Shown here: positions 1 through 8,655 of the stretch, one piece after another
How the letters are laid out: each line of letters begins with the position of its first letter
Numbering within the stretch: position 1 is the stretch's first letter
Assembly (NCBI RefSeq): GCF_017309955.1
Contig: NZ_CP021247.1
Coordinates: forward strand, 1,699,001-1,763,000
Direction: 5' to 3'
Length of the DNA: 64,000 nt
From: Novosphingobium sp. KA1
GTDB taxonomy: Bacteria; Pseudomonadota; Alphaproteobacteria; Sphingomonadales; Sphingomonadaceae
Made by a program: the position numbers and the translations under genes
The notes under the pieces: generated by a model
What the model was told of the DNA's origin: nothing
Databases searched by the model: none
What the model saw: only the letters and a program-made list of their open reading frames with translations

Positions 1-74
1 TCAACAGCAACACTGACGCAAAGCTGATGGCTGCAACAGAAGCAGCCTACGCGGAAGCAACGCAAGCCCCCTGA
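1..74 (+). CDS. C-terminal end of an unidentified protein (partial)
   Basis: The window opens inside a reading frame whose first full codon is at base 3 and whose TGA stop is at 72-74. The 23 visible residues are rich in Ala, Glu and Thr and look like the end of an amphipathic helix. The gene starts outside the window, so no function can be given. It belongs to the same mobile region as the primase and integrase downstream. Confidence 0.55.
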   Translation, partial: NSNTDAKLMAATEAAYAEATQAP

Positions 75-82
75 CCGTCAAC

Positions 83-124
83 GGCCTCAAGGCTCAACCA
101 ATACAGCATCTTGGCCTTGGGGCC
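83..124 (+). terminator. Possible hairpin after the partial gene
   Basis: Bases 83-92 (GGCCTCAAGG) can pair over ten positions, one of them G-U, with 115-124 (CCTTGGGGCC) across a 22-base loop. It starts 9 bases after the preceding stop codon. No T-run follows, so termination is only a guess. Confidence 0.25.
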
Positions 125-187
125 GCCATTCATCGCGTCTGTGCCTCGCTGCATGGGCGCTTTTTCATGTCCAGAAAGGACAGCACC

Positions 188-442
188 ATGCAAGTCATCG
201 GCTACCTGCTCGCAGGCTTCCTGATCCTCGGCCTGATCGGCGCAGCGGTCAAACTACTGGTCATCCTCGCCATTGCCGGAGTGATTATCGGCTTCATCGT
301 CAATCCCCGTGAATCGATCGGTATGATCGCTTTGCTGGCCATCATCGGCTTGGTCACGCGCTTTCCGCTGCCGGGAGCCATGATCATTCTCGCGTTGTGT
401 ATAGTCGGCACAATGTCGAAGGCCGGGAACGTGCCCTCGTAG
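188..442 (+). CDS. Small hydrophobic membrane protein
   Basis: This 84-residue product is almost entirely hydrophobic, with about three closely packed membrane segments and short polar turns. An upstream in-frame ATG exists at 167, but the ATG at 188 has the better ribosome site (AAAGGA, about 7 bases before it). The short length and composition resemble conjugation or phage-type inner-membrane proteins, but no family was recognised. It sits alone between the partial gene and the replication genes of the island. Confidence 0.55.
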   Translation: MQVIGYLLAGFLILGLIGAAVKLLVILAIAGVIIGFIVNPRESIGMIALLAIIGLVTRFPLPGAMIILALCIVGTMSKAGNVPS

Positions 443-848
443 CGTCGTCGATATTCGGGGAGCGGCCCAGACAGAGCCGGTAAAGCCGGAAGGCGGGACA
501 TCTGCAGCGTGACCACCGGCATACCGGCTCTACCCTCTTTCGGGCGGGCCGGGCGGAAATGTCGCACATCAATCAGCATGAGCGAATTCGGCTTGGCAAC
601 ACGTCCGGACCATGCTTATAAGCCCGCCGCGCTTCGGGGCGTCTACCACAGTCTAACTATGGGAGACGTTGGCGCATCACATCTCGGTCTTCGGACCATC
701 AAATCACATCACAAACCCGAAAAATCGTTGCGTTCGCTTTTGACAGGCGAGGTGCGTCCAGCGTTCAGCTCGGCGTATTCCCCTTCGGTGAACGTATGTT
801 TTTTCAGCCACTTAGCCCTCGTGGGCGGTGGGATTAGGTATACGTGAT
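443..848. other. Non-coding stretch upstream of the replication genes
   Basis: No convincing plus-strand gene is visible here. The region precedes the short gene at 849 and the primase gene, so it probably holds their promoter. On the minus strand, a frame open from about 880 down to a TGA at 709-711 reads like protein in its last 40 codons but has no ATG, GTG or TTG start; it may be a gene remnant or chance. Confidence 0.4.
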
Positions 849-1007
849 TTGACCAATAATAATGAAAACGCCGCGCCCTGCGCTGCTACCCCGTCTCGTT
901 CCTTTGGAGCGCGCGTTGCCGCTAACTGGCAGGCAATCGTCGAACATCTGCGCAATCTGCCTCTCACGGAAGAGCCCGAGATCAATCGGGAGAGCGCCGA
1001 TGCTTGA
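849..1007 (+). CDS. Short protein translationally coupled to the primase gene
   Basis: This 52-codon frame starts at TTG 849 (GTG 828 is an alternative adding 7 residues) and ends with TGA at 1005-1007, overlapping the ATG of the next gene at 1000. The predicted product begins with an Asn-rich stretch and contains a Trp-Gln-Ala-Ile-Val-Glu-His helix and an acidic tail. The overlap argues that it is real and that the downstream gene starts at 1000, not at the earlier in-frame ATG 862. No family was recognised; position suggests a small regulator or accessory replication protein. Confidence 0.45.
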   Translation: MTNNNENAAPCAATPSRSFGARVAANWQAIVEHLRNLPLTEEPEINRESADA

Positions 1008-3561
1008 TGTAAAAACGATCACCATAGGCCCCAAGGTGGACAACCCTTCGCCCATCGTGCGGGCCGAAGCCGAGCAAGGGCAAGATAGCACCCGCGTTCC
1101 CCCAACCAACGCCGATTTCTGTCAGGCGATCTTCTCCGACCTGTCGGCTGGTGGCACACCATTGATCACAGCGAAGACGGGCGATCCCAGTCAAGGAGGA
1201 TGGACGCCGCGCCCCGGCTCCGAGATTGATCGGATTTGTCAGCCTTCGGCAAACACCTACTTCAATTGCGCAAGCTTCAAGCCTGACGGTGATGATACTT
1301 GGGCTGCGAAGAAGGAGCAGGCCGTAGCCTACCATGCTGTCGTTCTCGATGACGTCGGCACCAAGGTTGCGCGGGAGGCGATCCCCGACATTGTGCCGAC
1401 ATGGGAACTCGAAACCAGCCCCGGCAACTTCCAAGTGGGGTTCAAGCTCAATCCGCCACTGCAGGACGCCTCGACGGTAGACCAGTTGCAAAAGCGGATT
1501 GCAGCAGCCGGGCTGACCGACAAAGGCGCTGGCGGAATGGCGCGATGGATGCGCCTTCCTATCGGTATCAACGGCAAGGAAAAGTACCGCGTTGATGGCC
1601 AGCCCTTCGTCTGCCGCATGCATGTCTGGAACCCGGACACGGCATATTCGGCGGATACCCTTGGTGACCTGCTTGCGCCGAACGTGACGACCACCCCGGC
1701 AAGGCAGTCCGCGAAATCAAAGGTCGGGGCAAACTCTGACCTGAATTGGGATGTCTATCAGCCCAGCGCGACGGAGAACCCGGTTCTGACGGCGTTCAAA
1801 GCCAACCGGCTCTATAAGTGCCAGACCGGGCCGGGAAAACATGAGGTGATTTGCCCATGGTTGTCGGAACATACTGACGCTGACGACTCCGGAACCGTGT
1901 ATTACGAACCAAGCGAAGCCTATCCTAACGGCGGATTCCGTTGCCAGCACTCGCATGGTGACCAGTACCGTCTCCGCGAGGTCGCCGAGCACTTCGGTCT
2001 GAACGCCTCTCAAGTCAGCAACAAGCCACTGATTCGGGTTGTGCAAGGTGAACTTGACGGTGTGGTAGCTGCCGCAGAATCGGTCCTAGCGAGTCAGGAG
2101 GGTGTGTTCCAAGCTGGCGGGTTGATCGTCAAGGCTGCCTTCGATGCCCGCACGGGCGACTACGGCCTAAACCCGCTTAGCGAGGCTGAGGTAACCCGCA
2201 TTCTGGCTAAGGGCGCGCACTGGGAAAAGCTGGACGGGCGTTCGGATGAGTGGCGTCGTACAGACCCTCCTGGACGGCACGTCACGGTTCTTCATCGCGG
2301 CGATCGTTTTGATCATCTCCTGCCGGTTGTGGGACTTGCCCGCCAACCATACTACCGTCCTGACGGCTCGCTCACCACGGCGTCCGGCTACGACCCGATA
2401 TCGCAGCGGATCGGCGTATTCGATGGCGCGAAGTTCGCTACGGTGGGTACATCGCGGGAAGATGCTCAACAGGCATTCGACCTGATCGACGGGCTTCTTG
2501 CCGAATTCCATTTCGTCTCTGACACGGACAAGGCAGCGGCGTTCTCAGCTATCCTCACAGCAGCAGTGCGTCCGAGCTTTGATCTAGCTCCGGCGTTCCA
2601 CGTGCAGGCCCCTGCCCCGGCATCAGGCAAATCTTATCTATGCGAAGTCATCAGTGGTTTTGCAGGACCGGGAACGCCTGCACGCATGAGCTATCCCAAG
2701 ACGCCGGACGAGGCGACCAAGGCGATCATGGCGGTGCTGCTAGGTGCGCCTGCGGTGATCGAATTCGACGACATGGATACCGATTGGCTGCCTCACGGAT
2801 CGATAAACCGGATGCTGACGTCGCGCAGCATCACCGATCGAATCTTGGGCCAGAGCAAGACTGCTACGGTTTCGACCACGGCGCTGGTGCTTGGGTCCGG
2901 CAACAACGTCGAACCGATCCGCGACCTTGCCCGCCGCGTCATCACAATCAAGCTGAACACACGCTCAGCTAGGCCCGGAACGATCCAGTATGCTGGAAAC
3001 CCCGTCGCCAAGCTGCGTGCCGAACGTGAAAAGTATGTCTCGGCAGCTCTGACCATCATCGAGGCCTGGAAGGCAGCGGGATCGCCCAAGGCACCCGTTC
3101 CTCCGGTCGCGAGCTACGATGGCCCCTGGACGGACCACTGTCGCCACCCGTTAATCTGGATGGACCTTGCCGACCCTGCCAGCAATCTGATCCAGCAAAT
3201 GCATACCGACCCGGACGCCGAAACGCTGAAGGTCATGCTGACCGAGTGGTACAAGAAGTATGGCAATTCGGTCAAAACCGTTCGGGCCATTCTCGATGAT
3301 ATGGGCGCGACTGCCCTGCATGATGCCATCGAGGATCTACCGGGTCAGCAGACAGGGCGGATCAATCGCTCCAAGCTCGGCTGGTACTTCAAGAAAAACA
3401 TGAACCGCATCGTCGGCGGCTACATGCTGGAGCAGGTTCCGGCGAGCGAACGCGTCGCCTGGAAGGTGGTGAAGGTGGAAGGTGGTGAACCGGCTTCCCC
3501 GCCTCTACCGGCTCCGACTGACGCGCTCCCTGAGAATGTCGCTCGCGAGCACATGTTCTAA
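1000..3561 (+). CDS. Mobile-element primase/helicase-like replication protein
   Basis: This 853-residue protein looks like the replication protein of an integrative element. The N-terminal third (about residues 45-210) resembles the RepB-like archaeo-eukaryotic primase fold, with an Asp-Asp-Val-Gly stretch and a conserved His/Arg core. The C-terminal half has an ATPase fold: a Walker A-like APASGKS near residue 540 and an acidic Walker B-like VIEFDDMD near residue 587, followed by a sensor-like region. The start at ATG 1000 follows a GGGAGAG ribosome site and overlaps the preceding short gene. The integrase gene follows after about 180 bases, the usual order in such elements. The primase assignment rests on general pattern rather than on a complete catalytic motif; the ATPase part is clearer. 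Confidence 0.6.
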   Translation: MLDVKTITIGPKVDNPSPIVRAEAEQGQDSTRVPPTNADFCQAIFSDLSAGGTPLITAKTGDPSQGGWTPRPGSEIDRICQPSANTYFNCASFKPDGDDTWAAKKEQAVAYHAVVLDDVGTKVAREAIPDIVPTWELETSPGNFQVGFKLNPPLQDASTVDQLQKRIAAAGLTDKGAGGMARWMRLPIGINGKEKYRVDGQPFVCRMHVWNPDTAYSADTLGDLLAPNVTTTPARQSAKSKVGANSDLNWDVYQPSATENPVLTAFKANRLYKCQTGPGKHEVICPWLSEHTDADDSGTVYYEPSEAYPNGGFRCQHSHGDQYRLREVAEHFGLNASQVSNKPLIRVVQGELDGVVAAAESVLASQEGVFQAGGLIVKAAFDARTGDYGLNPLSEAEVTRILAKGAHWEKLDGRSDEWRRTDPPGRHVTVLHRGDRFDHLLPVVGLARQPYYRPDGSLTTASGYDPISQRIGVFDGAKFATVGTSREDAQQAFDLIDGLLAEFHFVSDTDKAAAFSAILTAAVRPSFDLAPAFHVQAPAPASGKSYLCEVISGFAGPGTPARMSYPKTPDEATKAIMAVLLGAPAVIEFDDMDTDWLPHGSINRMLTSRSITDRILGQSKTATVSTTALVLGSGNNVEPIRDLARRVITIKLNTRSARPGTIQYAGNPVAKLRAEREKYVSAALTIIEAWKAAGSPKAPVPPVASYDGPWTDHCRHPLIWMDLADPASNLIQQMHTDPDAETLKVMLTEWYKKYGNSVKTVRAILDDMGATALHDAIEDLPGQQTGRINRSKLGWYFKKNMNRIVGGYMLEQVPASERVAWKVVKVEGGEPASPPLPAPTDALPENVAREHMF

Positions 3562-3739
3562 TCGATCGAGGGCCTGAGGGGCGTTCAGCACGGGCGTCCC
3601 TCGCTTCCTCAACATCCCCAAATTCGCCGTTGTGGCCCCGCTGACAGTCGAACCGTGACTGTCCGGTACTCCGCCCTTGCGCTCGCCTCGCGGTGCCCAG
3701 CGGCCTCTTCATGAAAACACTTTCCAAAGGATATCAAGA

Positions 3740-4891
3740 ATGGCCAAGCTTAAACTCACTTCCGCCCTTTGCCGCGCCCTCGACTGCGAGACGGGCCTTA
3801 AAAAGGAAGTCTTTCGATGCACCGAGCAAACTGGCTTCGGCATCGAGGTCCGCTCATCGGGGCGCAAGACGTACTGGTTCTACTACACCAACCCTGCCGG
3901 AAAGGCTGCCCAGATCAAGATCGGCGGGTACGACGATATTACATTCGAGGCTGCCAAGCGAAGGGCGAAGGAACTGCGCTCGCAAACGGTCCTGGGTGGC
4001 GACCCTGCTGCCGAAAAGGCCGAGCGTAAGGCCATTCCGACCTACGGCGATATTGCCCTACAGCACATGGCGCACAACGCAACGTACCAAAAGACGCCCC
4101 ATAACACCGATCGGATCATCCGATGCCACCTGCTACCGCGCTGGGGCAAGCTCAGGCTGAACGAGATCACCTCACAGTCCATCGCGCTCTGGCTTGCAGA
4201 GAAGCGCAAAGGGCTCGCTCCGGCTACTGTCGAGAAGATCCGCGTCACCATGAATCGATCGTTTGAGCTGGCCGCTGAATGGAACATTCCCGGTGCATCA
4301 CCGAACCCGGTCCGTACGGTGAAGCGGATCAGGTTCAATAACCGCCGTGACAAGTACCTGACCGCCGACGAGGCGAAACGGTTGCTGGCAGAATGTGACG
4401 CCTCGCTTTGCAAACAGCTCGGTTCGATCGTTCGCCTCTTGCTTCTCACCGGGGCTCGCAAGATGGAGTTGCTACGGGCAAAATGGTCAGACGTCGATCT
4501 GGAACGGCGGGCGTGGTACATCCCAGAAACCAAGACCGGCGTGCCCCGACACGTGCCTTTGTCGTCAGCAGCAGTCGCCGTTATCGAAGGTCTGCGTCGA
4601 TGGGACGGGTGCCCATGGTTGATTCCCAACCCCGAAACCCGTGAGCCCTATACCGACCTAAAGCGTCCATGGGATACTGCCCGCGACAAGGCAGGCCTTT
4701 CAGACTTACGTATCCATGATCTGCGCCATTCCGCCGCAAGCTTCCTCGTGAACAGCGGTGTAGACCTTTACGCGGTCGGCAAGATCCTCGGGCATGCCGA
4801 TCACCAATCCACGATGCGATACGCCCACCTCGCCAACGACACGTTGATGTCTGCGGTCGAGGCCGGTGCCGCCAAGATGCAACTCGCCTGA
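3740..4891 (+). CDS. Tyrosine recombinase (phage/island integrase, DUF4102 type)
   Basis: This 383-residue enzyme catalyses site-specific integration and excision of the island. The N-terminal ~90 residues are the DUF4102 arm-binding domain, with the usual aromatic run (WFYY) and a Gly-Gly-Tyr turn. A SAM-like core-binding domain follows, then the catalytic domain with R240 (in TGARKME), H326-xx-R329 (HDLRH), H352 (LGHAD) and the nucleophile Y361 (MRYAH), so all catalytic residues are intact. ATG 3740 is preceded by AAAGGA at a 9-base spacing and is preferred to ATG 3677. The family typically targets tRNA 3' ends, which fits the tRNA-Thr fragment at 10635-10679. Confidence 0.93.
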   Translation: MAKLKLTSALCRALDCETGLKKEVFRCTEQTGFGIEVRSSGRKTYWFYYTNPAGKAAQIKIGGYDDITFEAAKRRAKELRSQTVLGGDPAAEKAERKAIPTYGDIALQHMAHNATYQKTPHNTDRIIRCHLLPRWGKLRLNEITSQSIALWLAEKRKGLAPATVEKIRVTMNRSFELAAEWNIPGASPNPVRTVKRIRFNNRRDKYLTADEAKRLLAECDASLCKQLGSIVRLLLLTGARKMELLRAKWSDVDLERRAWYIPETKTGVPRHVPLSSAAVAVIEGLRRWDGCPWLIPNPETREPYTDLKRPWDTARDKAGLSDLRIHDLRHSAASFLVNSGVDLYAVGKILGHADHQSTMRYAHLANDTLMSAVEAGAAKMQLA

Positions 4892-5145
4892 TGATCGCGG
4901 ACGAATTGCAGCAGGAGCTTTTGGCGCTCGACACGGTCCTTCAAGATCGCGAGGTCAACCGTAACGAACGCGCCACTATCTTGATCGCGGAATGCCTTGG
5001 GTCGGGGCCTAGGCGTGGACCAGAGATACTCGATCGACTGCATCAACTTGGCTTCAACCGAAGGCATGTCGGCATCAGGCTCGAACGGGACAGGGGCGGA
5101 CCTTGGCGACGCACCGATGACGGCCACTACCAACTGAATCCGTAA
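4891..5145 (+). CDS. Hypothetical protein coupled to the integrase
   Basis: The 84-residue product starts at ATG 4891, inside the TGATG overlap with the integrase stop, so the two are translationally coupled. It begins with a helical acidic segment and ends in a basic stretch, with a layout like a small winged-helix domain (helix, helix, RRHVGIRL strand-turn, then a DGHYQL beta hairpin). A DNA-binding role beside the integrase, such as an excision factor, is inferred only from context. Confidence 0.65.
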   Translation: MIADELQQELLALDTVLQDREVNRNERATILIAECLGSGPRRGPEILDRLHQLGFNRRHVGIRLERDRGGPWRRTDDGHYQLNP

Positions 5146-5261
5146 CAACTTCCCCCGGACTTGCTGCCTGCAGGTTCGGGAATTCCTCTGGCATCCGCCG
5201 ACGCCCTTGCGTGCCTATTTTCCGGGCATGGATCGACGCGGCCTTTTCTCAAGGAATCGAT

Positions 5262-5648
5262 ATGACACAGCAGCAATTCGCCGGTCGGACATGCACCGAG
5301 TGGAACCGGGACTGGAAGCCTCTGAAGGACGGCCTCAGTCAACGCCACGCCGATCTACGCGGATCAGTCGGCGTTTTCCGTCTCCGCCTTGGCAAAGAGG
5401 TGGTCTACATCGGCTGTGGCCGAGAATATTCCAAAGGCGGCCTGATGAAGCGCCTGTTCGATTTCAGCCGGGAAAGCGACAGCGGGCGTAAGCATCATGC
5501 AGGCCAGAAGATATACGAACACCGCGCAACTCTTGAGGTCGATGTGATCGTAACCGGCACCGACTATTCCGCCGGGGTAATCGCCCAGCGCCTGAAGGGA
5601 GCCTTGCTTGGCATGAAGAAGCCCGCTTGGAACGTCGCTCGCACCTGA
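5262..5648 (+). CDS. GIY-YIG-like domain protein
   Basis: The 128-residue protein contains GVF followed eleven residues later by YIG (in VVYIGCGRE), then a conserved Gly and a Lys-Arg-Leu helix, which is the arrangement of the GIY-YIG nuclease fold. A His and a Tyr follow in KHHAGQKIYEH, and an Asn lies near the C-terminus (AWNVA). The metal-binding Glu of active nucleases cannot be placed with certainty. ATG 5262 is preferred to 5211 because AAGGAA lies 5 bases upstream of it. GIY-YIG proteins occur in mobile elements, in repair and as homing endonucleases; which applies here is unknown. Confidence 0.55.
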   Translation: MTQQQFAGRTCTEWNRDWKPLKDGLSQRHADLRGSVGVFRLRLGKEVVYIGCGREYSKGGLMKRLFDFSRESDSGRKHHAGQKIYEHRATLEVDVIVTGTDYSAGVIAQRLKGALLGMKKPAWNVART

Positions 5649-5839
5649 ACCTACCGCCCCGGATTTGCCATGCGCAGGTCTGGGGCATTCCCTTATTATT
5701 TTTGTGATTTTACCGATGCTACAGCGCCGATCGCCATCCGGGCTGGCCCATAGACACCTTGGACGGAGCCGCGCTCTACGGCGCCAATCATTTCGATAGC
5801 TTCCGCCTTGATGGCCGCTGGCGTCCAACGGTTATGACC

Positions 5840-6150
5840 TCAATACCAAGGCCGTGCCAAGGATCGGGCAATCAGATGCTCCCCGGCGTCTTGTCCGTTG
5901 ACCGCCACGGTTGCCAAGGTTCGATCATATTTGTCTGTCCCGCTCCGGGCGATCGTCACGGTTCCACTGGTAAGGAATGCGGACAGTTCATCGCGGCTCT
6001 GCTCGACAAGGGCATAATCACACCAGCCCTCGCGACGACACTTCGGGCTTCCTCGCATTTCCGGCGCTTCGATGTTGGAAATCCGTATGCGTTCGCTAGC
6101 ACAACCCCTCGATCAAACGCAATATTAACGGTCGCATGGCAGTCGATATG
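5840..6150 (-). pseudogene. Thermonuclease (staphylococcal nuclease-like) remnant
   Basis: The minus strand encodes pieces of the SNase fold. One frame from about 6112 down to the stop at 5840-5842 contains ERIRISNIEAPE, then KYDRTLATVAVNG and a LARPW end, matching the RIR..N.DAPE, KYGRTLA and GLARPW blocks of the family. The preceding beta strand (TVNIAFDRG) is in a different frame, and the frame containing the core is closed by a TGA at about 6113, so a frameshift near 6100-6112 has broken the gene. No start codon in a common frame was found. It lies antisense and immediately upstream of the acyltransferase. Confidence 0.55.
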
Positions 6151-6151
6151 C

Positions 6152-7123
6152 ATGGGCAGATTGAATGGGCTAGATGGATTGCGCGGCATAGCGGCCGTCT
6201 GCGTCGTTGTTTTCCATACGGCTGCGATCAATAGCACATTTCAGCCTTTTGGCGGCGGCTATCTCGCTGTAGACTTCTTCTTCCTTCTTTCAGGATACGT
6301 CATGGCACGTAGTTATGAGGGAGGTCCAATCCGCAAACCTTCATTCCTGCTAAGGCGAGTGGCGCGCCTTTGGCCAACGATGGCGATCGGAGCCCTGCTC
6401 GGCGTGGCAGCTCACTGGGGGGAACCCCGGCTGCTGTCGTTCGTGGTCGCGGGCACGTTTTTGATGCCGCTGTTCATGACCGATCAGGCTTTTCCAATAA
6501 ACAATGCGTCATGGTCCATATTTTTCGAGCTTCTGGCGAACGCGGCACACTCACTGGTTCTCAGCAGAATTAGAAGCTGGGCCTTGAGCCTGCTCATCTT
6601 GGCATTTCTGTTTTGTGCAGTTTGGATAGTGTATGTATTTGGCGGGCTTAAGCCTGGACCATATACGCAAGCGTTCTGGCTTGGCCTGCCCCGCGCCATG
6701 TTCTCATACTCTATCGGTATACTCCTGTTTCGGAAATGGCGCGATGTCCCACCCGTTTCGATCCCGTTTGTCGTCACCATTGCTCTACTTCCTGTCATGC
6801 TTACCAAGCCTCTCGCCTTTTTTCTGGAGGGCGGCTGGTTCGACATCGCATTTGTCGTCTTGATATGCCCGACCTTGATCGCGGGAGGGTTGCGCCACAC
6901 TACCGCTTGGGGGAGATGGTTAGGGGAGATCTCTTTCCCATTGTACGCCACGCATTATCCTATCCTTACGATAGCCCACGCGGTCGGTGCATCCCCTCTG
7001 ATAGGGTTTTCAGCAACCGTCTTTGTGGCAGCGATCGTCCAATGGTGGAGGCCAATGCTCCATTATTGCAACGGTAAGCGTCTGGCCGCGCTCGCGATGA
7101 TGCTGCGTAGCAACCCTACATAG
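6152..7123 (+). CDS. Acyltransferase 3 family membrane protein
   Basis: The 323-residue product is a multi-spanning inner-membrane O-acyltransferase of the acyltransferase-3 family, which acetylates cell-surface polysaccharides. It opens with the family signature LDGLRGIAA, followed by a catalytic-type His in VVVFHTAA and the GYLAVDFFFLLSGYVMA block, then about eight more hydrophobic helices. The ATG at 6152 is chosen because the family begins within a few residues of LDGLRG; upstream codons in the same frame overlie the thermonuclease remnant. Substrate unknown. It stands alone in the island and its base composition is lower in GC than the backbone. Confidence 0.85.
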   Translation: MGRLNGLDGLRGIAAVCVVVFHTAAINSTFQPFGGGYLAVDFFFLLSGYVMARSYEGGPIRKPSFLLRRVARLWPTMAIGALLGVAAHWGEPRLLSFVVAGTFLMPLFMTDQAFPINNASWSIFFELLANAAHSLVLSRIRSWALSLLILAFLFCAVWIVYVFGGLKPGPYTQAFWLGLPRAMFSYSIGILLFRKWRDVPPVSIPFVVTIALLPVMLTKPLAFFLEGGWFDIAFVVLICPTLIAGGLRHTTAWGRWLGEISFPLYATHYPILTIAHAVGASPLIGFSATVFVAAIVQWWRPMLHYCNGKRLAALAMMLRSNPT

Positions 7124-7171
7124 CGTTAACACCTTGCCCGGTGCGGCCTTCAATTGCAGTAAGCATTGCGT

Positions 7172-7882
7172 ATGATCGAATTCGCCGCCCCAGCGCATGA
7201 AGACCCGGCCCTTGCCCAATCCCCACTGCTGCGCGGTGCGTTGCTGACCCTCGGCTATATCGTCGAGCATGGTCCTATCGGTCTGACGCAGAGCAAAGCG
7301 TTGAAGCGGTATTTCGTGACGTGGGCTGCCGAAACGTTCGACTGGCCGTTTTACACCGCCGATGACCTTTACGGGGTCAACAAGGTGCTGAACGAACATG
7401 ATTTCCCGCCGCTGGTGGTTCTGCATGACCTGCTGGTGAGCGCCAAGCTGGCACGGCATCGCAAGGGCTTTCTGCACATCACGAAGACCGGCAAGGATCT
7501 GCTACAGCATCCCGGCAACCTCTGGATCGCCTTGGCCCATCACATCCTTTTCGTCCTCGATCACTCCCGGTACACGCGGTACGGTGATGAACTCGCCGGG
7601 GATTGGCTGCTGTTCCTCAACGTCATTAACGTCGAGGCCCATACTGGCCTGACCTACGAGCGTTTCGCAGAGGTGCTGTTCGGCGCTGGACCGGAAGACC
7701 ATTGGGTCTACGCGCTCGCCTACATCCACATCCTGCGCCCCATGTGCTGGCTGGGGCTGCTGGACGAAACCCGCCACGGCAAGCCCTATCCGACAGAGAA
7801 GCTGTTCACGAAGACCGCTCTATGGCCTCGGGTTATCCAGGCAGAATCAGACAAGATACTGCCGCCAATCACCCACCATTAG
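7172..7882 (+). CDS. Hypothetical protein with winged-helix-like N-terminus
   Basis: The 236-residue soluble protein has no recognised family. The first ~115 residues contain repeated helix-turn patterns (a GPIGLTQSKALKRYF helix, then a DLLVSAKLARHRKGFLHIT helix-strand turn) like a winged-helix domain; the second half is helical and rich in Trp, Tyr and His. The ATG at 7172 is used; TTG 7166 is an in-frame alternative. It is convergent with the next gene, their stops overlapping by 4 bases. A DNA-binding role is inference. Confidence 0.7.
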   Translation: MIEFAAPAHEDPALAQSPLLRGALLTLGYIVEHGPIGLTQSKALKRYFVTWAAETFDWPFYTADDLYGVNKVLNEHDFPPLVVLHDLLVSAKLARHRKGFLHITKTGKDLLQHPGNLWIALAHHILFVLDHSRYTRYGDELAGDWLLFLNVINVEAHTGLTYERFAEVLFGAGPEDHWVYALAYIHILRPMCWLGLLDETRHGKPYPTEKLFTKTALWPRVIQAESDKILPPITHH

Positions 7883-8178
7883 ACCATTACAGTTGCGGAC
7901 ACCCGGCGACGAAACGGCTGATGCGGGGTTGCGGTACGCCGAACGTCTTGCAGTACGCTATTTCCAACGGTTGGCAGAAGCGCTTCAACCTCAATGGCTT
8001 CTTCATACGATTGTACATCCACATGCACATTGAAGCGCCCGTCGAAGCAGATGTTGACGACACTTGAAAGCGGGCACACCGAGCGCACCGCCTCGTACAA
8101 CAATTCCAGTTCAGTCCCCAGCGACCGGGTAGCGCACTGCGTCGGGTTCAAAGAGTGGATATTGCTGATAGAATTCAT
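7879..8178 (-). CDS. Hypothetical small protein
   Basis: The 99-residue product starts at ATG 8178 behind a strong ribosome site (GAGGTGG, 4 bases upstream). It has a mixed alpha-beta pattern: a long amphipathic helix, then strands in VNICFDGRFNVHVDV followed by a helix, compatible with a ferredoxin-like fold. No family recognised. It is divergent from the GGDEF gene and convergent with the 236-residue gene. The C-terminal ~25 residues are basic. Confidence 0.65.
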   Translation of the reverse strand: MNSISNIHSLNPTQCATRSLGTELELLYEAVRSVCPLSSVVNICFDGRFNVHVDVQSYEEAIEVEALLPTVGNSVLQDVRRTATPHQPFRRRVSATVMV

Positions 8179-8655
8179 TGTACCACCTCATTCCTTTGCT
8201 TTACGCATAGGTAAACTTGGTTCGGCGCGGTTTGCTCCTGCTTCGTCGAGATGGTGGCTGGAGGTTACATGGTTTTCATCAAGTCGATATCAGGAAGCCT
8301 TTGAGTTATGGCTTGTTTTTGGCCGCGTAAAATTCTGTCAAATCCCCGAATGCCAGTTGGCAGAGCGACCCAGCTTTCCATCAAGGCTTGTTCGCCGAGT
8401 GCTGCGTTTGCAGGTGGCTTCCATAAGGCAGGCCTTTATCGAGGATCTCAGTTCTCATGCCGTTCACCTCTCCATCGTTCGCCCCGGTGGGGTAAATCAA
8501 AAATATCTACGTGTCACTCAATGGATTGGGTTGTGGCCTAGTAAATTATGCTGACGACACTATTTTCGAGAGCAGCGGAAGACCTGTGGCAATGCGAAAT
8601 TGCCGGAAACCTGGATATTACAATATACTTTTACAGTAGTGGTTGCATATAGATC
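8179..8655. other. Intergenic region between divergent genes
   Basis: About 480 bases of lower GC with no convincing coding frame. It separates the divergent 99-residue gene and the PAS-GGDEF-EAL gene and should hold both promoters. AT-rich sequence just before 8656 is the likeliest site for the latter. No repeat or RNA gene was seen. Confidence 0.4.

Noticed and set aside
862..999. N-terminal extension of the primase protein from ATG 862
   Set aside because: The extra 46 residues are Arg/Pro-rich without pattern, the short coupled gene uses another frame here, and ATG 1000 has a proper ribosome site.
5759..6151. Extended N-terminus of the acyltransferase on the plus strand
   Set aside because: The family starts with LDGLRG within a few residues of the first Met; the longer frame overlies the thermonuclease remnant.
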